NCBI GenBank assembly: GCA_021532125.1
Contig: JADYUX010000002.1
Coordinates: 62,001-126,000 of the forward strand
Length of the DNA stretch: 64,000 nt
Reading direction: 5' to 3'
Source: Arcanobacterium haemolyticum
GTDB taxonomy: Bacteria; Actinomycetota; Actinomycetes; Actinomycetales; Actinomycetaceae
Positions 43,331 to 52,625 of the stretch are shown in pieces (positions within the stretch are counted from its first letter, which is position 1; the number at the start of each line of letters is the position of its first letter). The notes under the pieces were generated by a model, which had not been told where the DNA came from, did not search any database, and saw only the letters and a list, made by a program, of their open reading frames with translations. A program made the position numbers and the translations under genes.

Positions 43331-45469
43331 TTATGCGTCGTGACCGTGATGGGCGCCGGTTGACGAGGATGAGTCTGATAGTTCTGACGGTTCAACTGCT
43401 CGATGAGCGCCGCGGGTATGCGTCTCCTCGGCGTTGCTTTCTCCTCGTTCGATACCTGCAATTGTGTAGGCGTCGGCTTCGTCGAGAGTCTCGTGTTCAA
43501 GGAGGGCATCGACGAGTGCCTTGTGCTGATCGTAATGCTCACGTAGAAGGCGGCGGGCATCGGCGTAGCATTCGCTGAGGAATTCGCGGACTTCGCGATC
43601 GACTTCGGACAGGAGCGCGTCTGAGACTCCCTGTGCTCGAGGGTCTCCTTCGCGAGGGTAGACCTGGACGGGGCCGATACTCTCAGACATGCCCCATCGC
43701 CCGAACATCTGGCGGGCAATTCCAGTTGCAGTCTGAAGGTCGGATTCGGCACCGGTAGTAACGACGCCAAGCACTTCTTCCTCAGCAGCCATGCCGCCGA
43801 GTGCCCCGATGATTCGGCCGCGCAGGTAGTCCTTGTCGTAACCGTACTTGTCGGCTTCAGGCGTTGAGAGCGTGACGCCGAGCGCGCGCCCGCGAGGAAT
43901 GATAGAGATCTTGCGGACGGGATCTGCACCGGGCTGAATCATGCCAAGCAATGCGTGACCGGCCTCGTGCCATGCGGTCCGTTCGCGTTCGACTTCGTCC
44001 ATGACGACGGCACGCTGCACGCCTAGCTGGATAGTTTCGAGCGCGTTCGTAAAGTCAGGCATATGAATCTTCGTCGCACCACGCCGAGCTGCAAGGAGTG
44101 ACGCCTCGTTGACGAGGTTGGCGAGTTCCGCACCGGTGAGTCCGGGGGTGGACTTTGCTAGGTCAGCGAGCGATACTCCGGAGTCCAGAGGACGATGACG
44201 AGTGTGTACCTTGAGGATCGCTTCGCGGCCTTTTTGATCGGGCGGGGCAACTGTGATGGTGCGGTCGAAGCGTCCGGCTCGTGTCAGCGCTGAATCGAGC
44301 ACTTCAGCAAGGTTCGTCGCTGCAATGACAATGATTCCTTCAGCGCCGGAGAAGCCGTCCATTTCCGTGAGGATCTGGTTGAGGCTCTGCTCGCGATCTT
44401 CATTTGAGCCAACAGAGATGACGGAGGCTCGCGAGCGCCCTATGGCGTCGATCTCGTCGACAAAGATGATCGCTGGAGCAACTTTCCTTGCGGCTTCAAA
44501 GAGGGAGCGAACATCGGATGCGCCCTTGCCTGCGAGAATTCCGCCAATTTCTGCTGCCGAGATCGAGAAGAAGGGGACGTCTGCCTCCCCGGCTGTGGCT
44601 CGTGCTAGAAGCGTCTTTCCAGTACCAGGGCCACCTTCAAGCAGAATTCCCCGGGGAATCTTTGCGCCAAGGCGTGTGTATTTCTCAGGATTTTTCAGCA
44701 TGTCGACGACCTCGCGAAGCTGGTCCTCAACTTCGTCAATGCCCGCTACATCATCGAAGGTGACACGATTTTCGGCTGGATCGATGGGCTTGTGCTCTTT
44801 TGATCCGAAGAGCGACATCGGGCCTGACGAACTCTGCCGTTTCATGATCCAGTACCACAATCCGCCGAGGAGAATGATCGGTAGGAATGAGACGAGAAGG
44901 GTGAGGAATATATTCGACGATGGCACAGGGGATTGCGCAGTAATTTTCACACCTTTATCAGCCAGGAGCTGAGCCATTGAATCGTCGGCCCAGGTCGGGC
45001 GTTCGGTGCGGAACTTCGTCGATGTCACCTTGTCGTATGTGAACGACGCGCGAAGCTCGCCTTCAATAGAATCGCCTGTCGGAGCGACAGTTTTGACGTT
45101 GTCGGCTTCGAGTTGCTGGTAGTAGACGTTGTAGGGGAGGGAGAGCACTGGATTCATCGAGCTCTGCACCCAGGAGACAAGGAAAAAGAGGAATATCCAA
45201 CCGAAAATGATCGTGAAGATCGTACGTCTCCATGGCCGCTTTGGGCGGTCTGAAGAATCACGATTACCATCAGTGCGGCCTTCTACGCCTTCGGCACGCC
45301 ATGATGGTGACGGCATGCGAAAACCGCTCTGGGGCATATCGTCGGAGTTTTTCCGCTGAGACTGGCGCCCGGCCGACGTTCCTTTGGATGGTGACGACGA
45401 GGAACGGTTATCGGCAGACTGCTCGGGAGTCCGGCGGTGACGTGCCGGTGACGTCTCTGATTCGGGCAT
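43331..45469 (-). CDS. ftsH: FtsH-family AAA metalloprotease, divergent pore loop
   Basis: A 712-residue membrane protease. An N-terminal hydrophilic extension of about 80 residues precedes TM1 (FTIIFGWIFLFFLVSWV), an extracytoplasmic domain and TM2 (FLTLLVSFLPIILLGGLWYW). The AAA domain has Walker A GGPGTGKT, Walker B IIFVDEIDAIG and the arginine-finger region LTRAGRFDRT. The zinc site is HEAGH, with an Asp in GAESDLQTATG. In ordinary FtsH the pore loop is close to MFVGVGAS; here the region reads GGILAGKGAS, so the aromatic substrate-gripping Phe is Leu. It may be a specialised second FtsH. AAGGAG precedes ATG 45469, favoured over 45499. Confidence 0.9.
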   Translation of the reverse strand: MPESETSPARHRRTPEQSADNRSSSSPSKGTSAGRQSQRKNSDDMPQSGFRMPSPSWRAEGVEGRTDGNRDSSDRPKRPWRRTIFTIIFGWIFLFFLVSWVQSSMNPVLSLPYNVYYQQLEADNVKTVAPTGDSIEGELRASFTYDKVTSTKFRTERPTWADDSMAQLLADKGVKITAQSPVPSSNIFLTLLVSFLPIILLGGLWYWIMKRQSSSGPMSLFGSKEHKPIDPAENRVTFDDVAGIDEVEDQLREVVDMLKNPEKYTRLGAKIPRGILLEGGPGTGKTLLARATAGEADVPFFSISAAEIGGILAGKGASDVRSLFEAARKVAPAIIFVDEIDAIGRSRASVISVGSNEDREQSLNQILTEMDGFSGAEGIIVIAATNLAEVLDSALTRAGRFDRTITVAPPDQKGREAILKVHTRHRPLDSGVSLADLAKSTPGLTGAELANLVNEASLLAARRGATKIHMPDFTNALETIQLGVQRAVVMDEVERERTAWHEAGHALLGMIQPGADPVRKISIIPRGRALGVTLSTPEADKYGYDKDYLRGRIIGALGGMAAEEEVLGVVTTGAESDLQTATGIARQMFGRWGMSESIGPVQVYPREGDPRAQGVSDALLSEVDREVREFLSECYADARRLLREHYDQHKALVDALLEHETLDEADAYTIAGIERGESNAEETHTRGAHRAVEPSELSDSSSSTGAHHGHDA

Positions 45470-45670
45470 GGTGCTCCTTATTCCGTGTAACCCCCTCATT
45501 GTGGAGAGAATGAGAAGACGATGTCTAGGATGTGCGCAACTGGCGAACTTCTCCGAGGAACTCGCGGGTGCGGCAATGAAAATTATCGAAGTTGTGGCGA
45601 TCGAATCTATGGGCCTTGAGTGACCAGTTATGTACGTGCCTGCGGGAACTCGAACTGCGTACGAAGTGTG

Positions 45671-45686
45671 ACGAACATCTGTTCGA
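45671..45686. promoter_or_regulatory. uvrB: LexA-like SOS box upstream of uvrB
   Basis: ACGAACATCTGTTCGA differs from the consensus TCGAAC-N4-GTTCGA in only the first of 12 defined positions. It lies 42 bp before the uvrB start, a typical operator position. Confidence 0.75.
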
Positions 45687-45715
45687 TAAGACTACCAGAC
45701 TCGTGCGTGTCCGGG

Positions 45716-45721
45716 TAGCCT
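45716..45721 (+). promoter_or_regulatory. uvrB: -10 element of a leaderless promoter (uvrB)
   Basis: TAGCCT lies six bases before ATG 45728, so transcription should begin at the A of the start codon. No ribosome binding site is visible. Confidence 0.5.
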
Positions 45722-45727
45722 TTCGGT

Positions 45728-47806
45728 ATGCGACCCGTCACCGATCTTGTCCGCGCAGAGGCGCCATTTGCCGTCGTCTCTGAATACACTCCTGCAGGCG
45801 ACCAGCCGCAGGCTATCAAGGAGCTCACCGAGCGCATTAATGCCGGTGAAAAAGATATCGTTCTTCTCGGCGCAACCGGTACGGGAAAATCGGCTACAAC
45901 TGCATGGCTCATCGAACAGGTCCAGCGCCCAACGCTCATCATCGAGCCAAATAAAACTCTTGCTGCCCAGATGGCGGCAGAATTTCGCGAACTGATGCCG
46001 AATAACGCCGTCGAGTATTTCGTCTCGTACTACGATTACTACCAGCCTGAAGCATACGTGCCTCAAACCGATACATTCATTGAAAAGGACTCGTCGATTA
46101 ACGACGAGGTTGAACGCTTACGCCATTCAGCGACGAATTCCCTTCTCACGCGGCGCGATACCGTTGTGGTCGCTTCAGTGTCGTGTATTTATGGCCTTGG
46201 TACACCACAGGAATATGTCGATCGTATGGTGCAACTATCCGTGGGAATGCACCTCGATAGAGACGAGTTGCTTCGTACATTTGTTGGAATGCAATACACC
46301 CGCAACGATATTGCGTTCACGAGAGGAACCTTCCGCGTACGTGGTGACACGGTGGAGATTATTCCTGTCTACGAGGAACTCGCCATACGAATTGAGTTCT
46401 TTGGCGACGAAGTAGATTCGATTTCGCTTCTGCATCCACTCACAGGTGAGGTAATTCGTCAAACGGACACCGCGCATGTATTCCCCGCATCCCATTATGT
46501 TGCTGGCCCGGAGCGTATGGAACGAGCGATCGCGTCGATTGAGGAAGAACTCGCTCAACGGCTCGAAGTTCTGCGAAACCAGGACAAACTTCTCGAAGCG
46601 CAACGCCTAGAAATGCGGACCACCTACGACCTTGAGATGATGCGTAACATCGGCACATGCTCGGGAATTGAAAACTATTCGCGACATATCGACGGGCGAG
46701 CTGCTGGATCTGCGCCAAATACGCTCCTCGATTACTTCCCGGAAGATTTCCTTCTTATCCTCGACGAATCGCATGTGACCGTTCCTCAGATTGGAGCGAT
46801 GTACGAGGGCGATATGTCCCGTAAGCGAACGCTCGTCGATTACGGATTCCGCCTTCCGTCAGCAATGGATAATCGTCCCCTCAAATGGGATGAATTCCTT
46901 GAACGAATCGGACAGACCGTTTATCTCTCGGCAACACCGGGCCGCTACGAAACAGAGCAATCGGACGGCGTCGTTGAGCAAATCATCCGGCCAACAGGAC
47001 TCGTCGATCCAGAAATCATCGTCAAACCCACCGAAGGCCAGATCGACGATCTCCTCGAGGAGATTCGTAAGCGTACAGAACGTGACGAGCGCGTCCTCGT
47101 CACGACTCTCACGAAGAAGATGGCCGAAGATCTTACCGACTATCTCGCGGATCGATCTGTCAAAGTAGAGTACCTGCACTCGGATGTTGATACACTCCGG
47201 CGAGTCGAGCTCCTCCGTGAGTTGCGCCTCGGCAAATTTGACGTACTCGTCGGAATCAATTTGCTTCGCGAGGGCTTGGACCTCCCGGAAGTGTCGCTTG
47301 TTGCCATTCTTGACGCCGACAAACAGGGATTCTTGCGATCGACAACCTCACTTATCCAGACGATCGGCCGAGCCGCACGAAATGTGTCTGGTCAGGTCCA
47401 TATGTACGCGGACTCCATTACTCCGAATATGCGCGAAGCGATCGACGAAACAAACCGTCGTCGCGAAAAGCAAATCGCCTACAACAAAGAACGCGGGGTA
47501 GATCCACAGCCTCTGCGAAAGAAAATTGCCGACGTCACGGACATGCTCGCGCGAGAAGATGTCGATACGCAAAAGCTTCTCGAAGGTGGCTATCGAAAGG
47601 AACCTGCTCACGCCCGAGGCAAGGCCAGCGCTGCCGAGCAAGCCCGTGCAGAAGGCGCACGTAACCTTGTGCAGCTCATCGAGGATCTCACCGCACAGAT
47701 GCACGCCGCAGCCGAACAGCTACAATTTGAGCTCGCGGCACGCTATCGAGATGAAATTAAAGACCTCAAGAGCGAGCTGTGGCATTCACAGCAAGCACAG
47801 AAGTAA
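45728..47806 (+). CDS. uvrB: Excinuclease ABC subunit B
   Basis: A 692-residue helicase-like subunit that verifies DNA damage and loads UvrC in nucleotide-excision repair. It has Walker [15 protein letters not shown], the beta-hairpin [21 protein letters not shown] (given here as two runs, [11 protein letters not shown] and [10 protein letters not shown]), DEXX-type LILDESHVT, helicase motifs [20 protein letters not shown] and QTIGRAARN, and a C-terminal UVR domain ([20 protein letters not shown]) that contacts UvrC. A LexA-like box precedes it. uvrA and uvrC lie 11 kb downstream in the same window. Confidence 0.97.
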   Translation: MRPVTDLVRAEAPFAVVSEYTPAGDQPQAIKELTERINAGEKDIVLLGATGTGKSATTAWLIEQVQRPTLIIEPNKTLAAQMAAEFRELMPNNAVEYFVSYYDYYQPEAYVPQTDTFIEKDSSINDEVERLRHSATNSLLTRRDTVVVASVSCIYGLGTPQEYVDRMVQLSVGMHLDRDELLRTFVGMQYTRNDIAFTRGTFRVRGDTVEIIPVYEELAIRIEFFGDEVDSISLLHPLTGEVIRQTDTAHVFPASHYVAGPERMERAIASIEEELAQRLEVLRNQDKLLEAQRLEMRTTYDLEMMRNIGTCSGIENYSRHIDGRAAGSAPNTLLDYFPEDFLLILDESHVTVPQIGAMYEGDMSRKRTLVDYGFRLPSAMDNRPLKWDEFLERIGQTVYLSATPGRYETEQSDGVVEQIIRPTGLVDPEIIVKPTEGQIDDLLEEIRKRTERDERVLVTTLTKKMAEDLTDYLADRSVKVEYLHSDVDTLRRVELLRELRLGKFDVLVGINLLREGLDLPEVSLVAILDADKQGFLRSTTSLIQTIGRAARNVSGQVHMYADSITPNMREAIDETNRRREKQIAYNKERGVDPQPLRKKIADVTDMLAREDVDTQKLLEGGYRKEPAHARGKASAAEQARAEGARNLVQLIEDLTAQMHAAAEQLQFELAARYRDEIKDLKSELWHSQQAQK

Positions 47807-47954
47807 CAGTCGATAACGCGATAACTGAAGCCCTATCCCTGCGGTGAACGGATGTCAGGGCACGTCCAGAACGCGCAGATCACCGCAGGGAGAGTGCTTG
47901 TTGTGACGTAATTCGTCGTCGCTAAAAGATACAACTGAAGCTATCTCCCGTAAG

Positions 47955-48060
47955 ATAAACGCCCGGAGGGGAGTATTCCCACACAATATCGGTCCGTCAT
48001 CACGGCACAAGTCCGGGCCGAAGCCTGCAACGGCGGGAAGAGACCTCTGGTAGTTACTCC
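47955..48060 (+). promoter_or_regulatory. yybP-ykoY-type manganese riboswitch upstream of terC
   Basis: The leader carries the two most conserved blocks of the class: AGGGGAGTA (47967-47975) on the 5' side and AGACCTCTGG (48041-48050) on the 3' side. Stem-forming sequences such as GTCCGGGCCGAAGCCTG lie between them. These riboswitches bind Mn2+ and switch on TerC/MntP-type exporters, which matches the gene that begins 18 bases later. The expression platform probably controls access to the GGAAAG before the terC ATG. The fold was judged by eye. Confidence 0.8.
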
Positions 48061-48078
48061 ATACCGGAAAGTGATCTC

Positions 48079-49107
48079 ATGATTCTTTCGCAACTGGGCC
48101 TCCTCGCGGCGCCCGCCGCCGAATCGGCGGATATGCACGTTTACGGCTGGGAATGGGGCGCATTGATCGCCATCGTTGTCGGCCTTATTTCCGTCGACCT
48201 CGTCGGGCACGTGCGTAAGCCACACGAGCCGACCATGAAGGAAGCCGCCCGTTGGCTTCTGTTCTACATCAGCCTCGCCGTCATTTTCGGCGTCTACATG
48301 ATCTTCCGGCACTCGCCGGAGTTCTCGCTCGAGTTCTTCGCCACGTACTTCACTGAGTACTCACTCTCGATCGACAACATCTTCATCTTCATTATCATCA
48401 TCGGTTCCTTCCGTGTGCCGAGGGCCTACCAGCAGAAAGTCCTTCTGTACGGAATCGTTATCGCACTCGTCTTGCGCCTCGTGTTTATTCTCCTGGGTGC
48501 TGCGCTACTTGAACGTTTCTCGTGGCTCTTCTTCATCTTCGCCGCGTTCCTCTTGTGGACCGCATATTCACAGGTCAAAGAGGGACTTGCTCCTGAGGAA
48601 GAAGCAAATCCGGACGAGTACGAACCGAACGCGGTCACACGATTCGCTCAGCGTATCTTCCGTGTGACTGATGGCTTTGTCGGCGACAAGCTCGTGACGC
48701 GACGCGAATCGAAGTCGTACGTGACGCCGATGTTCCTCTGTATTCTCGCGATCGGCTCGGCAGACCTCATGTTCGCGCTCGACTCGATCCCGGCCTCGTT
48801 TGGATTAACCTCCCAGCCCTTCATCGTTTTCGCGGCTAACGCCTTCGCACTGATGGGGCTCCGCCAGCTCTTCTTCCTCGTTGATGGCCTTCTTGACCGA
48901 CTCATCTACCTTCACTTCGGTTTGGCCGCCATCCTTGGATTTATCGGAATCAAGCTGGTCATCGAAGCGTTCCACGGTCTCGGACTGCTCCACGCGATTC
49001 CTGCTATTCCGCCGCTTGTGTCGCTCGGAATTATCGTCGTCATTATTCTGATCACGGTAGTTGCTTCACTCGCGGGTGCCAAAAAGAAGGAATCCCGCGG
49101 CGAGTAA
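48079..49107 (+). CDS. terC: TerC-family membrane protein, probable Mn2+ exporter
   Basis: A 342-residue polytopic membrane protein (about 8-9 spans). TerC signatures are FFATYFTEYSLSIDNIFIFIII and ILAIGSADLMFALDSIPASFG, whose acidic residues within membrane spans form the metal site. An acidic cytoplasmic loop (APEEEANPDEYEPN) and a Lys-rich C-terminus are visible. The family was named for tellurite resistance; many members export manganese, for example to load secreted enzymes. The riboswitch in its leader supports the manganese role. Confidence 0.92.
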   Translation: MILSQLGLLAAPAAESADMHVYGWEWGALIAIVVGLISVDLVGHVRKPHEPTMKEAARWLLFYISLAVIFGVYMIFRHSPEFSLEFFATYFTEYSLSIDNIFIFIIIIGSFRVPRAYQQKVLLYGIVIALVLRLVFILLGAALLERFSWLFFIFAAFLLWTAYSQVKEGLAPEEEANPDEYEPNAVTRFAQRIFRVTDGFVGDKLVTRRESKSYVTPMFLCILAIGSADLMFALDSIPASFGLTSQPFIVFAANAFALMGLRQLFFLVDGLLDRLIYLHFGLAAILGFIGIKLVIEAFHGLGLLHAIPAIPPLVSLGIIVVIILITVVASLAGAKKKESRGE

Positions 49108-49122
49108 CACACGAGCTTTGTC

Positions 49123-49155
49123 AAAGAGGGTCGACGATTTTCGTCGACCCTCTTT
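49123..49155 (+). terminator. Terminator after terC
   Basis: AAAGAGGGTCGACGA (49123-49137) pairs with TCGTCGACCCTCTTT (49141-49155), a 15-bp stem with a 3-base loop followed by TTG. It is strong. Confidence 0.88.
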
Positions 49156-49209
49156 TTGCGCGTTGATGCGGCTCGATTATGTGTTGAGGCGGGGCGACGA
49201 GGTTCTGCG

Positions 49210-49310
49210 GTTAGTGCATTGGGGCGGGCAGTTAGTGCGTGGGTTTGCGGTCGGTGCGTGGGTTTGCGGTCGGTGCGTGGGTTTGCGGTCGGTGCGTGGG
49301 TTTGCAGTTG
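49210..49310. repeat. 19-bp minisatellite array A
   Basis: Four head-to-tail 19-bp units GTGCGTGGGTTTGCGGTCG occupy 49235-49310 (three identical, the last diverged). A variant unit GTTAGTGCATTGGGG... precedes them at 49210. The high similarity suggests recent expansion by slippage. Confidence 0.85.
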
Positions 49311-49476
49311 TGATGGTGTTGTCACCGGAGGGCTAGGCAGTATGCGTAAAAGCGGGGGCGAACCGAGGCGTGGCTGGGATCAATGGAAGGCCTGGCCAGG
49401 ATGACGCGCCAGACCTGGCAAGGTGAGGTTGGCGGAGGATTGACGGGGCCTGGTCCTGGGGTGACGAGGTTCTGCG

Positions 49477-49553
49477 GTTAGTGCATGGGTCGGAAGTCGG
49501 TGCGTGGGTCGGGCAGTTAGTGCATGGGTCGGCAGTTAGTGCGTGGGCTGACG
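49477..49553. repeat. 19-bp minisatellite array B
   Basis: About four 19- to 20-bp units near GTTAGTGCATGGGTCGGCA. They are related to array A (GTTAGTGC and GTGCGTGGG in common) but homogenised to a different variant. Confidence 0.75.
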
Positions 49554-49730
49554 GTTGTGGTGGTGTTTTAACTGCGGGGCTAGGCAGTATGCGTGAAGGC
49601 GGGGGCGAACCGAGGCGTGGCTGGGATCAATGGAAGGCCTGGCCAGGATGACGCGCTGGACCTGGCCAGGGCTGCCGGGAGAATGCACCCCGATAGGCAG
49701 GGCGGTTGGCTTAGGCGGCCGAGCCTGCCA

Positions 49731-49817
49731 AAATAGCCCAGCGGAACACGGCGCGATGACGATATCGGCATCGACCTGGTGGCCGTGCCCGCCTAAATAG
49801 CCCAGCGGAACACGGCG
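49731..49817. repeat. 23-bp direct repeat including the end of the mannosyltransferase gene
   Basis: AAATAGCCCAGCGGAACACGGCG occurs at 49731-49753 and 49795-49817. The second copy contains the last codons of the leftward glycosyltransferase gene. The first is a displaced duplicate 64 bp beyond its stop codon. Confidence 0.8.
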
Positions 49818-50977
49818 AGCATGTGCGCTGAGATAAATGATCCGGTGAGGACCCAGGCGATTGAAAGCGTGATGAGATGGGTGCGAGAGGCTTTGCGAGC
49901 CCAGTCGGCAACCAGTGGGATCATCGCGATAAATACAGGCAGAAGGAGGCGTGGGCGCGAATGCATGGAACCGCCGGAGAGAATGATATTGGCTGCGACC
50001 CCTGCGCTGAAGAACCACATGATCGCGGGTGTGCGCCCGAAGGCTAGAATGCACACCACGATGGCGCCGAGGATTGCGGCGATGGAGATGATATATCCAA
50101 ATTCGGTGGAGTTGGCGAGCTGTTTGGCAGACCATGTGAGCGTTTGGGCACCGAAGTCAAACTTTGAGTGCCAGCCACGGTTCTGCAACCCGAAGTAGCC
50201 GCCGATGGCTCGCGTGTGGTAGCTGGCGAAGGCGAGGTATCCAAAGAGAGATGTGACGGAGAGGAGCCACGCCACCCACGCTTTCCACTGCTTGGCGGCG
50301 GTGAGTGCGACGACGATGCCGAAGGCGAGCCACAGGTCGATAGCGGTGAGCCTGAAGAATCCGGCGAAGAATGTGAAGAGCCCGGCGATCCACCATCGCC
50401 TCATCATGATGAAGTAGCACGCCCATAGCGACATGGCGATGAACGGCGATTCGGTGTACACCATCGTGAAGGTGATGGAGAGCGGAGCACCGAGGATGAG
50501 GACGCTGGCGGCGAGTTGGCTGCGGGTGCCTCCGCCTAGGCGCCACACGATTGCCATGATGGCGGCGGTCATGGCGATTCCGAACAGGCACGCGACGATG
50601 ACGCCAGCTACCGTGTAGTTCGGAATGATGACGTGGAGGATGCGTATGAGGGTGGGGAGCCCTGGGAAGAATGCGAGCCTTGTGTAGTAGATCTTCGTGC
50701 TGGGGGCGCTGGTGCCGTCTTCGGAGAAGTATCCGTAATGCGCAATGTTCTGGTAGTGGATGCCGTCCCACTTGCGAAGGTAGCGGAAGGTGTCGCCGTC
50801 GCCGATGAGGTCGAGGATGAGGTAACGGACGAGGCCGATGGTGATGAAGAGCCAGGCTGCTTGACACCACAGGTAGATCCAGCGGCTCCGATCTTGGACT
50901 TTGTCTCTGTCGAATGCTGCATCGGCCCGTAGTAGGGCGCTTCGTAGGGCAAGCGCTTGTGTCTTTATCCAGTTCAT
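49793..50977 (-). CDS. PIG-V-like polyprenol-dependent mannosyltransferase
   Basis: A 394-residue integral membrane protein with about 10 spans (GT-C fold). WDGIHYQNIAHYGYF, YYTRLAFFPGLPTLIRI, YTESPFIAMSLWACYF and SMHSRPRLLLPVF match the PIG-V/actinobacterial mannosyltransferase family. That family transfers mannose from a lipid-phosphate donor to glycolipid or protein acceptors outside the membrane. The exact acceptor cannot be told. GGAGGG precedes ATG 50977. Its 3' end abuts the repeat island, and the last codons are duplicated beyond the stop. It is probably a separate unit from the GlpT operon, whose terminator lies just upstream. Confidence 0.82.
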   Translation of the reverse strand: MNWIKTQALALRSALLRADAAFDRDKVQDRSRWIYLWCQAAWLFITIGLVRYLILDLIGDGDTFRYLRKWDGIHYQNIAHYGYFSEDGTSAPSTKIYYTRLAFFPGLPTLIRILHVIIPNYTVAGVIVACLFGIAMTAAIMAIVWRLGGGTRSQLAASVLILGAPLSITFTMVYTESPFIAMSLWACYFIMMRRWWIAGLFTFFAGFFRLTAIDLWLAFGIVVALTAAKQWKAWVAWLLSVTSLFGYLAFASYHTRAIGGYFGLQNRGWHSKFDFGAQTLTWSAKQLANSTEFGYIISIAAILGAIVVCILAFGRTPAIMWFFSAGVAANIILSGGSMHSRPRLLLPVFIAMIPLVADWARKASRTHLITLSIAWVLTGSFISAHMLAVFRWAI

Positions 50978-51046
50978 GTGCCCTCCGCACGCATGTTATC
51001 CCGCTTGAAAACTCGTATAAGGGTAGCAGGAGAACATGGGAATAGA

Positions 51047-51073
51047 GTTGTGGGCGCCATAAGCGCCCACAAC
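51047..51073 (-). terminator. Terminator of the leftward transporter operon
   Basis: An 11-bp stem (GTTGTGGGCGC at 51047-51057 with GCGCCCACAAC at 51063-51073) has a 5-base loop, 36 bp past the glpT-like stop codon. Confidence 0.7.
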
Positions 51074-51109
51074 GTGTCCTGATTCGGTTATGTCGAGATA
51101 TGAGTTCCG

Positions 51110-52498
51110 TTACGCCTTGGTGGCTTCTCGTTCGTTCATGAGACGGCGTTCGTAGCGCCCGACGATCACCATGAGGACGACGGCGAGCATGACAACGACG
51201 ATGAGGAACATGTAGGTAAAGCTCCAGCCGAAGCGGTGGATGAGGTAGCCGACGCCGGAGGAGGCGAGGGTGGCTCCGAGGAGGTATCCGAAGAGACCGG
51301 TAAATCCTGCCGCGGTTCCTGCCACGTACTTCGGCGAGAGGTCGATGGCTTGGAGGCCGATGAGCATGACGGGGCCGTAGATGAGTCCGCCGATGACTGC
51401 AATGAGGGCGTAGTACATCCACACGGGTGCGTGTGCGGGTAGCTGCCAGTAGGCGAAGATCGCCACGCCGACGAGGGCGAGGAAGAGGATACCTGCCCCG
51501 GAGCGCCAGCCCTTAAACACCTTGTCGGATACCCAACCGCAGAGGATGGTGCCGATGATTCCTGCTAGTTCGTAGATTCCGAAACCGACAATGCCTCCGG
51601 TGATGTTGGTGGCGCCGACTTCGTCGGTGAGGTAAACGGGAATCCAGTTGAGCACGCCGTACCGCAGTGTGTAGACGAAAACGTTGGTGATGGCGAGCAT
51701 GAGGATGACGGGGTTGGTGAGGACGTGGCGACGCACGATGTTCCACCAAGAACCTTGAGCTTCCTCGTCCGAACCGGTGACCTTGGCGGGGTCGTCGCGC
51801 CATTCCTCGACGGGCGGGAGGCCCATGGATTCGGGGTTGTCGCGGATGAGGAAGAAGACGATGACGGCGACGACGAGCGCGATGATTGCGGGGAACCAGA
51901 ACGCTGGTGTCCAGTCAGCATCGTCGGCGGCCCATTTGTTGAGTGCGAAGGCTGCAGCGGCTCCTGCTCCTGCGCCTCCGACGTTGTGCGCGCAGTTCCA
52001 GATGGAGGTTTTCCATCCGCGTTCGGTGGTGGAGAACCATTGGACGAGGACGCGCCCTGAGGGTGGCCAGCCCATTCCTTGGAACCAACCGTTGATGAAC
52101 ATGACGGTTGCGAAGAGGGCAACTGAGGCGGTGATCGTCGGCCACATGCCGATGATGAGATTGACGATTGCGGAGAGGGCGAGGCCGAGGGGAAGGAAGT
52201 AGCGTGCGTTTGCACGGTCGGAGAGCATCGCCATGAAGAACTTGGAGAGTCCGTAGGCGAAGAGGACAGCGTTGGCGACGATTCCGATGCCAACGGTGTT
52301 CATGATGTCATGCTCTTTAAGCACGGCTGAGACGAGTGAGACGTTGTTTCGGATGAGGTAGAAGCCGGCGTATCCGAAGAAGATTCCTGCGAATACACTC
52401 ATGCGCCACTTACGGTAGGTGCTCCCGATTTTGTCGTCGGGAATTCGAGGGGCTGGGCCGGGCGCTCGTAGTGCCCCTAGTAGCCGATCTTTTGCCAC
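51110..52498 (-). CDS. glpT: GlpT-type organophosphate:phosphate antiporter
   Basis: A 462-residue, 12-span MFS transporter of the OPA family. It is very close in pattern to glycerol-3-phosphate transporter GlpT: GWFQGMGWPPSGR, WNCAHNVGG, VFVYTLRYGVLNWIPVYL and LIYGPVMLIGLQAIDLSP. The two phosphate-binding arginines of GlpT correspond to R50 (FYLIRNN) and R279 (TLRYG), and the substrate-site His to H171. It should exchange internal phosphate for an external organophosphate; glycerol-3-phosphate is likeliest, but a hexose phosphate or phosphoglycerate is possible. The GTG start has AAAGGAG upstream. It is the last gene of an operon with a two-component system and an ABC importer. Confidence 0.9.
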   Translation of the reverse strand: MAKDRLLGALRAPGPAPRIPDDKIGSTYRKWRMSVFAGIFFGYAGFYLIRNNVSLVSAVLKEHDIMNTVGIGIVANAVLFAYGLSKFFMAMLSDRANARYFLPLGLALSAIVNLIIGMWPTITASVALFATVMFINGWFQGMGWPPSGRVLVQWFSTTERGWKTSIWNCAHNVGGAGAGAAAAFALNKWAADDADWTPAFWFPAIIALVVAVIVFFLIRDNPESMGLPPVEEWRDDPAKVTGSDEEAQGSWWNIVRRHVLTNPVILMLAITNVFVYTLRYGVLNWIPVYLTDEVGATNITGGIVGFGIYELAGIIGTILCGWVSDKVFKGWRSGAGILFLALVGVAIFAYWQLPAHAPVWMYYALIAVIGGLIYGPVMLIGLQAIDLSPKYVAGTAAGFTGLFGYLLGATLASSGVGYLIHRFGWSFTYMFLIVVVMLAVVLMVIVGRYERRLMNEREATKA

Positions 52499-52625
52499 AA
52501 TGACTCCTTTATCGATTGCGGCAGCGAGATCGTCCTGGCTGCCGCTTGGACATGGAACCTAGTATTCGCGGCAGTTGGTGACGATGGTGGGAGTCTTGGT
52601 GACAGTGAGTAACACCTGCGTGACT

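Larger units (their letters stand above)
49196..49671. repeat. Tandem segmental duplication, two copies of about 230 bp
   Basis: The segment starting GACGAGGTTCTGCGGTTAG occurs at 49196 and 49463. The block starting GGCTAGGCAGTATGCGT and running 90-94 bp, nearly identical, occurs at 49331-49422 and 49578-49671. Each copy encloses a run of 19-bp units, which differ in number and sequence and explain the unequal offsets (267 and 247 bp). No gene is supported here. Confidence 0.85.

Noticed and set aside
49210-49310. Short regular repeats as a possible CRISPR array
   Set aside because: The units are directly abutting 19-mers with no unique spacers, and no cas genes lie nearby, so it is a minisatellite.
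50157-51422. 421-codon minus-strand frame rich in Arg and His
   Set aside because: It overlaps two clear membrane-protein genes in another frame and spans their terminator. Composition is typical of a frame shadow.
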